A stretch of DNA of 64,000 nt from Polaromonas sp. A23. Its GTDB lineage: Bacteria > Pseudomonadota > Gammaproteobacteria > Burkholderiales > Burkholderiaceae_C. The DNA lies in assembly GCF_002001015.1 (NCBI RefSeq), contig NZ_MUNO01000010.1, forward strand, positions 157,361-221,360, written 5' to 3'. Made by a program: the position numbers and the translations under genes. How positions within the stretch are numbered: position 1 is the stretch's first letter; each line of letters opens with the position of its first letter. Of this stretch, positions 1 through 8,313 are shown piece after piece. Under the pieces are notes generated by a model. That model saw nothing but the letters and a program-made list of their open reading frames with translations, did no database searches and was not told where the DNA came from.

Positions 1-543
1 CGCCAGCGTCTGGGGCCGCTGATGGAGCAAATCGGCCAGACCCTGGCCCTGGCCGTGTGGGGCAACCAGGGGCCCACCATCGTGCACTGGGAAGAATCGC
101 CACAGGCCATCACTGTCAATTTGCGCCTCGGCGATGTGATGCCCCTGCTGTCGTCAGCCACCGGCCTGTGTTTTTGCGCCTTCATGGCGCAAGCATCCGC
201 CGGCCGGCGGCACCCAAACGACCATCTGGCACCGCTGCTCAAAAACGAGCTGGCGCGCATGCAGAAACTCGCCCGCAAGGATGTGCCCCGCACCATGACC
301 GAGGTCACGGCGGTGCTGGAAGAAGTTCGCGCACGCGGCGTGGCCCGCGTGATAGACACCCTGCTGCCCGGCGTGGGTGGGTTCTGCGCGCCGGTGTTTG
401 ATGCCGACGGCCACCTGGCGCTTGGCATGGTGGCACTCGGGTCCCTTGCCAACTTCGATCCCGAATGGGACGGCGCGGTGGCACGGCCGCTGGTAGCAGC
501 GGCCACGCAACTTTCCAGTGATCTGGGATTCACAGGGGCATGA
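1..543 (+). CDS. IclR-family transcriptional regulator, C-terminal part (5' end outside window)
   Basis: The reading frame is open from base 1, so the gene begins upstream of the window and about 180 C-terminal residues are present. What remains resembles the effector-binding (GAF-like) half of IclR regulators, with a ligand-pocket-type segment GVARVIDTLLPGVGGFCAPV followed by a domain-closing strand and helix. The N-terminal winged helix would lie outside the window. Its stop overlaps the start of the next gene (ATGA at 540-543), which suggests co-transcription with the DUF3108 gene. The target genes and effector cannot be deduced. The family assignment rests on the C-terminal half only. Confidence 0.7.
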   Translation, partial: RQRLGPLMEQIGQTLALAVWGNQGPTIVHWEESPQAITVNLRLGDVMPLLSSATGLCFCAFMAQASAGRRHPNDHLAPLLKNELARMQKLARKDVPRTMTEVTAVLEEVRARGVARVIDTLLPGVGGFCAPVFDADGHLALGMVALGSLANFDPEWDGAVARPLVAAATQLSSDLGFTGA

Positions 544-1613
544 ACACCCTTTCTGCCGGCCAGCCCCCAGCGCTGCCGGCAAAACCGCTGATCGTTTTGA
601 CATCACTCGTGGGACTGGCCCATGTGCTGTTGTTACAGGCTGCACCGCTGGAATGGGGCGCGGTGCCTGCGCCGCAGGTGACGCCACGGGCATTCATCAC
701 GCGTACGCTGGAGATCAAGCCGGCAGCCGTCACCACGCCCTCAACGCCTCCGCCCGCAACACCCACCGTCCGGCGCGCGCCCGCCAAAACCAGGGCGCCA
801 GCCCCGCCAGCGCAACAAAATACGGCCCCAGCCCTTGTTCCGCCTACGCCAATAGCTCCTGAATTAATAGCAAACGCCACACCCGACACTATCCCGGTAG
901 CTGACACACCGTCCACCACGCCGTCAATACCCGCAGCTCAGCCTGAGTCTCCACTGGCAGGAGCCAGCACCGCGCTGACCATTCCCGGTTCTGTACGGCT
1001 CAAATACGCGATGACGGGCCGCTCAAAAAACATGGACTACAGCGCCTTTGCCGAACTGAGCTGGCTGCAGGATGGCCAGAGCTATGACGCCAAAATGAGC
1101 GCCAGCGCGTTTCTGATTGGCTCGCGCAGCATGAGCAGTAGCGGCCGCATCACTGCCGATGGCCTGGCCCCGACGCGTTTTCTGGACAAGTACCGAAGCG
1201 AACGTGCAGCGCATTTCGAAGCCGACAAAGGCAAGATCAGCTTCAGCGCCAACACACCCGACGCACCCTGGCTGCGCGGCGCCCAGGATCGGCTGAGCGT
1301 TTTCCTGCAACTGGGCAGCCTGCTGGCCGGCGACCCGGCCAGCTATCCGGTGGGCAGCAAAGTGTCGCTTTACACGGCAGGTCCTCGCGAAGCCGACACC
1401 TGGACTTTTACCGTCGAGGCAGAAGAAACGCTCAGCCTGCCTGCCGGAGAAGTTGCCGCCGTCAAGCTGACGCGCAAGCCGCAGCGCGACTACGACCAGA
1501 CTGTGGAAATCTGGTTTGCACCTTCGATGGAGTACCTGCCGGTGCGCAGCCGCATCACCCAGCAAAACGGTGACTTCATCGACCAGCAGTTGCGCGCGAC
1601 CGAAAAACCCTGA
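540..1613 (+). CDS. DUF3108 domain protein, membrane-anchored
   Basis: A 357-residue protein with one N-terminal membrane helix (about residues 16-36, rich in Leu and Val), then a Pro/Ala/Thr-rich linker (about 50-145), then a globular C-terminal domain (about 150-355) that matches the DUF3108 family (beta-rich, periplasmic, function unknown). The layout recalls TonB-like proteins: an inner-membrane anchor and an extended linker reaching into the periplasm. The ATG overlaps the stop of the preceding IclR gene. Part of the linker (segment APALVPPTPIAPELIANA) is encoded by an interspersed repeat at 813-874, so it is repeat-derived. No catalytic motif was recognised. Confidence 0.8.
   Translation: MNTLSAGQPPALPAKPLIVLTSLVGLAHVLLLQAAPLEWGAVPAPQVTPRAFITRTLEIKPAAVTTPSTPPPATPTVRRAPAKTRAPAPPAQQNTAPALVPPTPIAPELIANATPDTIPVADTPSTTPSIPAAQPESPLAGASTALTIPGSVRLKYAMTGRSKNMDYSAFAELSWLQDGQSYDAKMSASAFLIGSRSMSSSGRITADGLAPTRFLDKYRSERAAHFEADKGKISFSANTPDAPWLRGAQDRLSVFLQLGSLLAGDPASYPVGSKVSLYTAGPREADTWTFTVEAEETLSLPAGEVAAVKLTRKPQRDYDQTVEIWFAPSMEYLPVRSRITQQNGDFIDQQLRATEKP
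813..874 (-). repeat. Interspersed repeat family 1, copy 1 (inside DUF3108 gene)
   Basis: Read on the minus strand it begins TTTGCTATTAATTCAGGAGC, continues through a GCGTAGG arm and an AAGGGCTGGGGCC arm, and ends in a TTTTGTTG tail. This is the same order of blocks as the copies at 16540 and 6576. It is translated antisense within the proline-rich linker of the host protein, and the frame is undisturbed. Confidence 0.75.
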
Positions 1614-1689
1614 GTCCACCACAGACCCGCAACAGACGAAGGGCTCCAGCGTGATTTTTTTGGCATTTCAGGGAATAACCCTGTGGCCC

Positions 1690-1717
1690 TTGAACTCGGC
1701 CTATTCGTTGTTATCTT
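1690..1717 (+). promoter_or_regulatory. Putative sigma-70 promoter for the DUF3567 gene
   Basis: TTGAAC at 1690-1695 and TATCTT at 1712-1717 are separated by 16 bp, in the gap upstream of the DUF3567 start at 1756. A good ribosome-binding site (AGGAAGG, 1742-1748) precedes that start. The match is by eye only. Confidence 0.35.
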
Positions 1718-1755
1718 AAGTGTTAATAACATCACCCATACAGGAAGGACACGCC

Positions 1756-2037
1756 ATGCAAATGCTTTACGACTCTGAATCCTTTGTGGTGGTGCAGATT
1801 CACGCAAACGCGCTGGAAGAGTCTGCACCGCAGCCCTCCGTGCCGCAGCTTGCGCGCCATGGCTTTGAAATTGTCGACAAACGCTCCGGCAAAGAGGTTT
1901 ACCTCGACGGTTCCTGGGCAGAACTGTTCCAGGAGCGGCTGAACGTCTGGCAAAAAAATACGCCGACGCAGGAAGAAGTCGAAGACACCCTTGAAGGTTA
2001 CGCCGAGCTGGCGCACACCCCCATCGGGCTGCACTGA
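1756..2037 (+). CDS. DUF3567 family protein
   Basis: A 93-residue soluble protein that starts MQMLYDSESFVVVQI and matches the beta-proteobacterial DUF3567 family from its first residues. The ATG at 1756 is chosen because AGGAAGG lies 8 bases upstream and because the family begins at this point. An in-frame upstream extension to 1720 lacks such a site. It is acidic at the C-terminus, with no signal peptide or membrane helix. The function is unknown; the family is small, conserved and largely restricted to Burkholderiales, so a housekeeping role is possible but unproven. Confidence 0.85.
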   Translation: MQMLYDSESFVVVQIHANALEESAPQPSVPQLARHGFEIVDKRSGKEVYLDGSWAELFQERLNVWQKNTPTQEEVEDTLEGYAELAHTPIGLH

Positions 2038-2061
2038 AGCTGGCCCAGGAGGGCCGGCCCC

Positions 2062-2232
2062 TCAGTTCGCCTGGTTCCGCGTTCCGTACAAGCACTGATA
2101 GATCGGCGCCACCAAGCGACAAACCTGAAACGCCGTGACCACGGGCACACCGAGCTGAAGCACCTTCGCGGTGATCGCCATTTCGGCATTGCCGCCCGGT
2201 GAGGTTCCCAGCGCTACCGGCTTGAGGGGCAT
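2062..2232 (-). pseudogene. Relic of an AbrB-family membrane transporter (C-terminal fragment)
   Basis: Read on the minus strand, 56 codons (starting at an ATG at 2230-2232 and stopping at 2062-2064) encode the motif TSPGGNAEMAITAKVLQLGV followed by a hydrophobic VVTAFQVCRLV stretch. This matches the last transmembrane segment of AbrB-type (PF05145, formerly 'ammonia monooxygenase') membrane proteins, which are normally about 350 residues long. Nothing upstream continues the protein, so only the 3' end of a lost gene remains. It fills the gap between the DUF3567 and ChaN genes. Confidence 0.6.
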
Positions 2233-2312
2233 CAACAAAAGGCGGTGGGAAATTGACAGGCAGACAGCCGCCGCATTTCACATGGGGCTAGTATTGCTTT
2301 GTGCACTTCACC

Positions 2313-3197
2313 ATGAACCTGACCCCTACCGCCTCGCGCCACGCCCGGGCCGTCGCCGCTCTGGCGCCGCTGCTCCTCGTGTTTTTGCTTTCCGCCTGCG
2401 CCAGCGTGCCTGAGCCCCGGCTGTTTCCCCACACCGCCACGGACATCACCACCCGGACCGATGCATTGCTGCCTGCCGACGTGATCCTGCTTGGCGAGCA
2501 GCATGATGCGGCAGAACACCAGGACATTCACCGGCAGGTCATCGAACATCTCGCGGTGCGCGGCCAACTCGCCGCCGTGGTGCTGGAGATGGCCGAGGCA
2601 GGCAGCAGCACCGCCACCCTCAAATCCAACAGCACACAGCTGCAGGTGCAGGCTGCGCTCCACTGGAACAACAAGAGCTGGCCCTGGGTGGCCTATTGGC
2701 CTGCCGTGATGGCGGCCGTGAAAGCCGGTGTACCCGTCCTCGGCGGCAACCTGCCTGTCGTCCAGATGCGCGAAGCCATGGCTGACGCCCAGCTGGACCA
2801 GCGACTCCCGGGTCCCGCGTTGAAGGCACAACAGCAACTGATACGCCAGGGCCACTGCGGACTGCTGCCGGAAACGCAGATCACTCCCATGACACGCGTC
2901 CAGATCGCCCGCGACGTCAGCATCGCACGCACTGTGGCTGGCACCGTGCTGCCCGGCAAGACCGTGGTGGTGCTGGCCGGCAGCGGCCACGTCAACCGGA
3001 CACTGGGTGTTCCGCAACATCTGCCGCCAGGGATGAAACTCAAGGCCGTGCAATTGCGCGCCGGCCCGGCGCCTGCCGAAACAAATGCGCGACAGCAGGC
3101 CGAAACGAAAGCGGCCTATGACGCGGTCTGGTCTACGCCGGCCTTGCCGGAGCAGGACTACTGCGAGGGCCTGCAGGAAAAACTGAAGGCAAAATAG
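2313..3197 (+). CDS. ChaN-family haem/iron-binding lipoprotein
   Basis: A 294-residue protein with a lipoprotein signal: a hydrophobic stretch ending in LLSAC puts the lipidated cysteine at residue 29. The motif LGEQHDAAEHQ (about residue 57) and the C-terminal VVVLAGSGHVNR are hallmarks of the ChaN/DUF399 (Cofac_haem_bdg) family, whose Campylobacter member binds cofacial haem pairs. It is predicted to sit in the outer or inner membrane facing the periplasm and to function in haem or iron acquisition. The start could also be GTG at 2301, and neither start has a strong ribosome-binding site. It is convergent with the aminotransferase gene downstream. Confidence 0.82.
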   Translation: MNLTPTASRHARAVAALAPLLLVFLLSACASVPEPRLFPHTATDITTRTDALLPADVILLGEQHDAAEHQDIHRQVIEHLAVRGQLAAVVLEMAEAGSSTATLKSNSTQLQVQAALHWNNKSWPWVAYWPAVMAAVKAGVPVLGGNLPVVQMREAMADAQLDQRLPGPALKAQQQLIRQGHCGLLPETQITPMTRVQIARDVSIARTVAGTVLPGKTVVVLAGSGHVNRTLGVPQHLPPGMKLKAVQLRAGPAPAETNARQQAETKAAYDAVWSTPALPEQDYCEGLQEKLKAK

Positions 3198-3225
3198 CTT
3201 TCACCGTTGATCCTGCCCCCTGCCC

Positions 3226-4566
3226 CTAGGCGTTCTTTTTGATAGAGTCCGCCACCACGCTGACGATGCGCTCGATGTGCTCTTTCTCCACGATGTACGG
3301 TGGGCAGATCACGATGTTGTCAGCCGCCGGCCGCACCAGCACACCGTGCTTGAAACAGTCCATGAAGATGTCGTAGGCGCGTTTTCCCGGCGCACCGGCA
3401 ATGGGCGACAGCTCCACCGCCCCGGCCAAGCCCAGGCTGCGGATGCTGATCACGTTGGGCAGTCCCTTGAAGCTGCCGTGCAAGGCGTCGCCCAGCACCT
3501 TGCCCATCTGCCCCGCGCGTTCGAACAGCTTTTCTTCCTTGAAAAGGTTTAATGTGGCAATTGCCGCGGCGCACGCCACCGGGTGCCCCGAGTAGGTGTA
3601 ACCGTGAAAAAACTCCACCGCATGGGCCGGGCTGTCGGCGTTGGCTTCCATCATGGTGTTGTAAATGCGATCGGTGCAGATCACGCCGCCCAGGGGAATC
3701 ACGCCGTTGGTGACGCACTTGGCAAAGTTCAGCATGTCGGGCACCACACCGTAATAGTCAGCGCCGAAGTTCACACCCAGGCGGCCGAAACCGGTGATCA
3801 CCTCGTCGAAGATCAACAGGATGCCGTGTTTGTCGCAGATTTCGCGCAGGCGCTTGAGGTAACCCTTGGGCGGCAAATACCACCCGGCGCTGCCAGCCAC
3901 CGGTTCAACGATGACAGCTGCGACGTTGCTGGGATCATGCAAGGGCAAAATCCGCTGCTCGAGTTCGAGCAGGATGTCTTCTTTCCACTCGGGCTCGGTC
4001 CCGTTGATATACGCATGGTTGACCGGGTCATGGATGAAACGCATGTGGTCCACCCGCGGCAACAGGGCCGCGCCGTAGACCTTGCGGTTGGCCGGAATGC
4101 CGCCCACACTCATGCCGCCAAACCCAACACCGTGGTAACCCTTTTCGCGGCCGATGAAGACATTGCGATGCCCCTCGCCGCGTGCCCGGTGGTAGGCCAG
4201 TGCCACCTTGAGCGAGGTATCGGCCGCCTCTGAACCGGAGTTGCAGAACAGCACCTGGTTCAGGTCACCCGGGGCCATGGCGGCCAGCATCTCGGCGGCC
4301 TTGAAGGCCTGGTCGTTGCTGGCCTGAAAGGCGGTGGCGTAGTCCAGCGTGTCAAGTTGCTTCTTGATCGCGTCATTGATCGGCTTGCGGTTGTGGCCGG
4401 CGCCCACGCACCACAGGCTGGAAATGCCGTCGAGCACCTGCTTGCCGTCGTAGGTGGTGAAAAGCATGCCGTCGGCCGCCACAAAAACCCGGGGGTCCTT
4501 CTTGAAGCTGCGGTTCGGCGTGAACGGCAGCCACTGGTGGTCCATGTTGAAATTCTGATAGGCCAT
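3226..4566 (-). CDS. Omega-amino acid:pyruvate aminotransferase (class III, PLP)
   Basis: A 446-residue class III aminotransferase, the normal length for beta-alanine:pyruvate transaminases. The cofactor-binding aspartate lies in IFDEVITGFGR (D254) and the PLP lysine in NFAKCVTNG (K283). The N-terminus (MDHQWLPFTPNRSFKKDPR) is typical of the Pseudomonas omega-APT group. It would move the amino group of beta-alanine or other omega-amino acids and amines to pyruvate, giving alanine. A clear AGGAG precedes the ATG. It is divergent from purU, with 124 bp between. The exact substrate is not decided by sequence. Confidence 0.88.
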   Translation of the reverse strand: MAYQNFNMDHQWLPFTPNRSFKKDPRVFVAADGMLFTTYDGKQVLDGISSLWCVGAGHNRKPINDAIKKQLDTLDYATAFQASNDQAFKAAEMLAAMAPGDLNQVLFCNSGSEAADTSLKVALAYHRARGEGHRNVFIGREKGYHGVGFGGMSVGGIPANRKVYGAALLPRVDHMRFIHDPVNHAYINGTEPEWKEDILLELEQRILPLHDPSNVAAVIVEPVAGSAGWYLPPKGYLKRLREICDKHGILLIFDEVITGFGRLGVNFGADYYGVVPDMLNFAKCVTNGVIPLGGVICTDRIYNTMMEANADSPAHAVEFFHGYTYSGHPVACAAAIATLNLFKEEKLFERAGQMGKVLGDALHGSFKGLPNVISIRSLGLAGAVELSPIAGAPGKRAYDIFMDCFKHGVLVRPAADNIVICPPYIVEKEHIERIVSVVADSIKKNA

Positions 4567-4690
4567 TCGTCAATCTCCTGCGTGAAAATGGGCAGCCAGA
4601 TTTGGCCGTCTGATGCATTCTGGCACTCCCGGTGACAATGTACATTCCCGCACGGCCACCCGGGCGGCCACCTGCGACAATTCATCTTCC

Positions 4691-5563
4691 ATGAGCCCTA
4701 CTTATATTCTTACCCTGTCCTGCCCGGACCGCCCGGGCATTGTTCATGCTGTTTCCGGCTTTCTGTTTGAACGCGGCGGCAACATTCTGGAGGCAGCGCA
4801 GTTCAGCGACGACAAACGCGACGACACCGACTCCGACGCCACAGGGCTGTTTTTCATGCGGGTCAGTTTCGCCTGCAACCAGCTGTCCTTCGAAGAACTG
4901 AAAGAACAGGTCGGCGTGCTGGGCCTGCTGTTTGACATGCGCTGGGGCCTGCACCAGGCCACCCAACCCATGCGTACCGTGCTCATGGTCAGCAAGGAGG
5001 GCCATTGCCTCAACGATTTGCTGTTTCGCTGGAAGTCAGGCCTGCTGCCGCTGGACATCCGCGCCATCGTTTCCAATCACCGCGATTTTTATCAACTCGC
5101 GGCCAGCTACAACGTTCCCTTTCACCACATACCGGTCACCGCAGCCACCAAAGACAAGGCTGAAAAGAAGCAGTACGACGTCATCGAGGCAGAAGGGGCC
5201 GAGCTGGTGGTGCTGGCGCGTTACATGCAGATCCTCAGCAACGACCTGTGCAAGAAGCTGGCCGGGCGGGCCATCAACATTCACCACTCCTTTCTTCCCA
5301 GTTTCAAAGGCGCCAAGCCCTACTACCAGGCACACGCCCGCGGCGTGAAGCTGATAGGCGCCACGGCGCACTATGTGACCGCCGACCTCGACGAAGGCCC
5401 GATCATCGAGCAGGATGTCGCCCGTGCCGACCACAGCAAAACCGTGGAGGCGCTGACCGCCATGGGCCGCGACACCGAGAGCCAGGTGCTGGCCCGCGCG
5501 GTGTTGTGGCACAGCGAGCACCGTGTCTTGTTGAACGGACACAAGACGGTGATATTCAAATAG
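4691..5563 (+). CDS. purU: Formyltetrahydrofolate deformylase
   Basis: A 290-residue protein with an N-terminal ACT domain (YILTLSCPDRPGIVHAVSGF) and a C-terminal formyl-transferase fold. It carries the catalytic segment INIHHSFLPSFKGAKPY and the ATAHYVTADLDEGPII motif of hydrolytic PurU enzymes. It hydrolyses 10-formyl-tetrahydrofolate to formate and THF, balancing the one-carbon pool. The ATG at 4691 is chosen because the family starts at MSPTYILTLSCPD. The frame is open upstream to 4613, but that part has no family character. A GC-rich repeat starts five bases after the stop codon. Confidence 0.93.
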   Translation: MSPTYILTLSCPDRPGIVHAVSGFLFERGGNILEAAQFSDDKRDDTDSDATGLFFMRVSFACNQLSFEELKEQVGVLGLLFDMRWGLHQATQPMRTVLMVSKEGHCLNDLLFRWKSGLLPLDIRAIVSNHRDFYQLAASYNVPFHHIPVTAATKDKAEKKQYDVIEAEGAELVVLARYMQILSNDLCKKLAGRAINIHHSFLPSFKGAKPYYQAHARGVKLIGATAHYVTADLDEGPIIEQDVARADHSKTVEALTAMGRDTESQVLARAVLWHSEHRVLLNGHKTVIFK

Positions 5564-5567
5564 ATAT

Positions 5568-5660
5568 GGCCCCCACGCTTGTCACTGCGTGTACTGCGCT
5601 GCCCCCCGAGGGGGCCGCTGCGCCTGCGGACCGGCAAAGCCGGACCCGCGGCCCCTGCTG
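5568..5660 (+). repeat. GC-rich interspersed repeat family 2, copy A
   Basis: It begins GGCCCCCACG, then CACTGCGTGTA, a GCCCCCCGAGGGGGC hairpin, CGCTGCGCCTGCGG, a CCGGCAAAGCCGG hairpin and CGCGGCCCCTGCTG. The same blocks recur in the same order at 21661-21753 on the other strand. It sits just after the purU stop codon and could form the 3' end of that mRNA. Confidence 0.75.
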
Positions 5661-5676
5661 GTAAAGACAGGGCCCA

Positions 5677-6558
5677 ATGACCGCCGCCCGCATCCCGCCC
5701 ATCCAGTGTCTTCTGACCTTTGAGGCGCTGGCGCGTTTGCGCAGCGTCACCCAGACTGCGGAGGAGCTGAATGTGACGCCAAGTGCAGTGAGCCACCGCG
5801 TCAAGCAGCTTGAGCAGATTATTGGCACCAAGCTGTTCGGCCGGGCCGATTTCTCACTGACCACTGAAGGCAGCGAGTACCTGGCACATGTGCGCGAAGG
5901 GCTGGCAACCCTCCAGAAATTTCCCGGGACAGCGGGCCAGAGCGGCACACCGGGCAAGCGCAAGCTGCGGCTGGCTGTGACGCCCACTTTTTCCCGCTCC
6001 ATCCTGATTCCGCGCCTGCGCCAGTTCACCGAGGCGTATCCCGAAATTGACCTTACGCTGCAGGTGTCCATCCCCCTGCTCGACGTGGTGGCAGAAGACG
6101 CCGATCTGATGGTGCGTTTTGGCACCGGCCGTTATGCCGACGTCGAGCATGTCTGCCTGATGAAGGACGAGGTGACGCCCCTGGCCTCACCCGCTTATGT
6201 GCGCGAACACGGGCCCTTTGAAGCCCCGGAAGACCTCGAGGGCGAAGCGTTTCTGCGCTCGCCGCTGGAGCCGTGGCGCACCTGGTTTGCCGCGCACGGC
6301 CTGGACTGGCCCGAGCCGGTGGAAGGCTCCCAGTTCAACGACATCGGCCTGATGTGCGACGCAGCCGCAGCCGGCATGGGCGTGGCGCTGGTCCGCCTCA
6401 AGCTGGGCGCCCCGTGGCTGGAACACGGCTCGCTGGTGCGTTTGTACGAGCGTAATGTGCCCAGCCCGCACGCCCACTACCTGTGCTGGCGCACCGGCAT
6501 GATGGACCGCTGGGAGTGCGCGGCCTTTGCGGAGTGGCTGAAAAAATCGGTCAGCTAA
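5677..6558 (+). CDS. LysR-family regulator, GcvA-like
   Basis: A 293-residue LysR protein. The N-terminal helix-turn-helix is at about residues 9-65 (LARLRSVTQTAEELNVTPSA), followed by a substrate-binding domain with the LRLAVTPTFSRSILIPRL opening and the SQFNDIGLMCDAAAAGMGVA segment typical of the GcvA subgroup. It lies downstream of purU on the same strand, separated by a repeat, and upstream of glcD. It could control either neighbour, but no operator was identified. The start at 5677 fits the family length. Confidence 0.85.
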   Translation: MTAARIPPIQCLLTFEALARLRSVTQTAEELNVTPSAVSHRVKQLEQIIGTKLFGRADFSLTTEGSEYLAHVREGLATLQKFPGTAGQSGTPGKRKLRLAVTPTFSRSILIPRLRQFTEAYPEIDLTLQVSIPLLDVVAEDADLMVRFGTGRYADVEHVCLMKDEVTPLASPAYVREHGPFEAPEDLEGEAFLRSPLEPWRTWFAAHGLDWPEPVEGSQFNDIGLMCDAAAAGMGVALVRLKLGAPWLEHGSLVRLYERNVPSPHAHYLCWRTGMMDRWECAAFAEWLKKSVS

Positions 6559-6575
6559 CCGTTTTCGACCTGGCC

Positions 6576-6641
6576 ATCAAGCCTTTTATGCATCCAGCCC
6601 TTTGTTTTCGGGCGTGAGCAGCTATCTAATCAATAGCAAAT
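6576..6641 (-). repeat. Interspersed repeat family 1, copy 2 (intergenic)
   Basis: On the minus strand: TTTGCTATTGATTAGATAGC, then TGCTCACGCCCG, an AAAGGGCTGGA arm and a short AT-rich tail. GCTAT and ATAGC form a small dyad, and GCCC/GGGC a second one. It lies between the LysR gene and glcD. Confidence 0.75.
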
Positions 6642-6748
6642 TCGTTTTCACAAAACACCTTCATTTTCTTCACGCCACCCGTCGCGGCTTTGCATTAAAG
6701 TGCCTTCATCACCGGCGAGAACCGGTTTCATCCCCGAAGGCCACCCCC

Positions 6749-8251
6749 ATGAACGCACCCGCTGAAGCCTGGCAACAACACCCGCTTGAACGCCGCGAAC
6801 GTCAAGCCCAAGTGGTCGGTGCGCTGCAAGCCGTGCTGCCGGCGCACGCGCTGCTCTGGAACAGCGAAGACACCACCCCCTACGAGTGCGACGGCCTGAC
6901 CGCCTACCGCCAGCGGCCGCTGGTGGTGGCCCTGCCCGAAACCTATGAACAGGTGCAGGCCGTCCTCAAAACTTGCCACGCGCTGGAGGTGCCCGTGGTG
7001 GCACGCGGCGCCGGCACCGGCCTGTCCGGCGGCGCCATGCCGCACAAGCTGGGCGTCACCTTGTCGCTGGCCAAGTTCAACAAGATTTTGAAGATGGACG
7101 CGGCCAGCCGCACCGCCGTGGTCCAGGGCGGCGTGCGCAACCTGGCCATCAGCGAAGCTGCCGCGCCGCTGGGGCTGTATTACGCGCCCGACCCGTCGAG
7201 CCAGATCGCCTGCACCATAGGCGGCAATGTGGCCGAAAACTCGGGCGGCGTGCATTGCCTCAAATACGGGCTGACCTTGCACAACGTGCTCAAGGTCCGG
7301 GGATTCACGGTTGAAGGCGAGGAAGTGGAGTTCGGCAGCGACGCGCTGGACTGCACCGGTTACGACCTGCTGTCGGTTGTGATCGGCAGCGAAGGCATGC
7401 TGGCCGTCACCACCGAAGTCACGGTCAAGCTGGTTCCCAAGCCGGTGATTGCGCGCTGCATCATGGCCAGCTTTGACGACCTGCGCAAGGCGGGTGACGC
7501 GGTGGCGGCTGTGATTGCCGCCGGCATCATCCCGGCCGGGCTGGAGATGATGGACAAACCCATGACCGCTGCGGTCGAGGACTTTGTACACGCCGGTTAC
7601 GACCTCAGCGCCGAAGCGATATTGCTGTGCGAAAGCGACGGCACGCTGGAAGAAGTCGAAGAGGAAATCGGCCGCATGAGCGCCGTGCTGCGCAGTTGCG
7701 GCGCCACCGCGATTGCCGTGAGCCAGAACGAGGCCGAGCGCCTGCGCTTCTGGAGCGGCCGAAAAAATGCTTTTCCGGCTTCGGGCCGTATCAGCCCCGA
7801 CTACATGTGCATGGACTCGACCATTCCGCGCAAACGCCTGGCCGACATCCTGCTCGCCATCCAGCAGATGGAGATCAAGTACGGCCTGCGCTGCGCCAAC
7901 GTCTTTCACGCCGGCGACGGCAACCTGCACCCACTGATCCTGTTCGACGCCAACGATGCGGATCAGCTGCATCGCTGCGAACTCTTCGGCGCCGACATTC
8001 TGGAGACCAGCGTGGCCATGGGAGGCACAGTCACCGGGGAGCATGGCGTGGGTGTGGAAAAGCTCAACTCCATGTGCGTGCAGTTCTCGGCAACGGAGAA
8101 CGAGCAGATGTTCGGCGTCAAGCGCGCGTTCGATCCGCTGGGTTTGCTCAACCCCGGCAAGGTGATCCCGACACTACAGCGTTGTGCCGAGTACGGAAAA
8201 ATGCTGGTCCGGGGCGGGCAGATCAAGCACCCGGATCTTCCGAGGTTCTAA
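6749..8251 (+). CDS. glcD: FAD-linked (S)-2-hydroxy-acid / glycolate oxidase subunit GlcD
   Basis: A 500-residue flavoprotein. The PCMH-type FAD-binding domain shows PVVARGAGTGLSGGAMP (about residue 85) and TIGGNVAENSGG. The C-terminal FAD-oxidase domain has NVFHAGDGNLHPL and ends in GLLNPGKVIP. This is the GlcD architecture; with GlcE and GlcF it oxidises glycolate to glyoxylate at the membrane. The ATG at 6749 starts a family-like N-terminus (MNAPAEAW). The frame is open upstream into a repeat, but that part is not conserved. No glcE or glcF follows here; the next gene is on the opposite strand. Confidence 0.88.
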   Translation: MNAPAEAWQQHPLERRERQAQVVGALQAVLPAHALLWNSEDTTPYECDGLTAYRQRPLVVALPETYEQVQAVLKTCHALEVPVVARGAGTGLSGGAMPHKLGVTLSLAKFNKILKMDAASRTAVVQGGVRNLAISEAAAPLGLYYAPDPSSQIACTIGGNVAENSGGVHCLKYGLTLHNVLKVRGFTVEGEEVEFGSDALDCTGYDLLSVVIGSEGMLAVTTEVTVKLVPKPVIARCIMASFDDLRKAGDAVAAVIAAGIIPAGLEMMDKPMTAAVEDFVHAGYDLSAEAILLCESDGTLEEVEEEIGRMSAVLRSCGATAIAVSQNEAERLRFWSGRKNAFPASGRISPDYMCMDSTIPRKRLADILLAIQQMEIKYGLRCANVFHAGDGNLHPLILFDANDADQLHRCELFGADILETSVAMGGTVTGEHGVGVEKLNSMCVQFSATENEQMFGVKRAFDPLGLLNPGKVIPTLQRCAEYGKMLVRGGQIKHPDLPRF

Positions 8252-8313
8252 GCATGCAAGGCCTGCGTGGCCCGGTGCAACCGATTCCTCTTCCTGGGTG
8301 CCTGTGCGCCTGA

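Noticed and set aside
8254..8310. Short open frame right after glcD (about 19 codons)
   Set aside because: Too short, no ribosome-binding site or recognisable residues; it overlaps nothing conserved and is probably just glcD trailer sequence.
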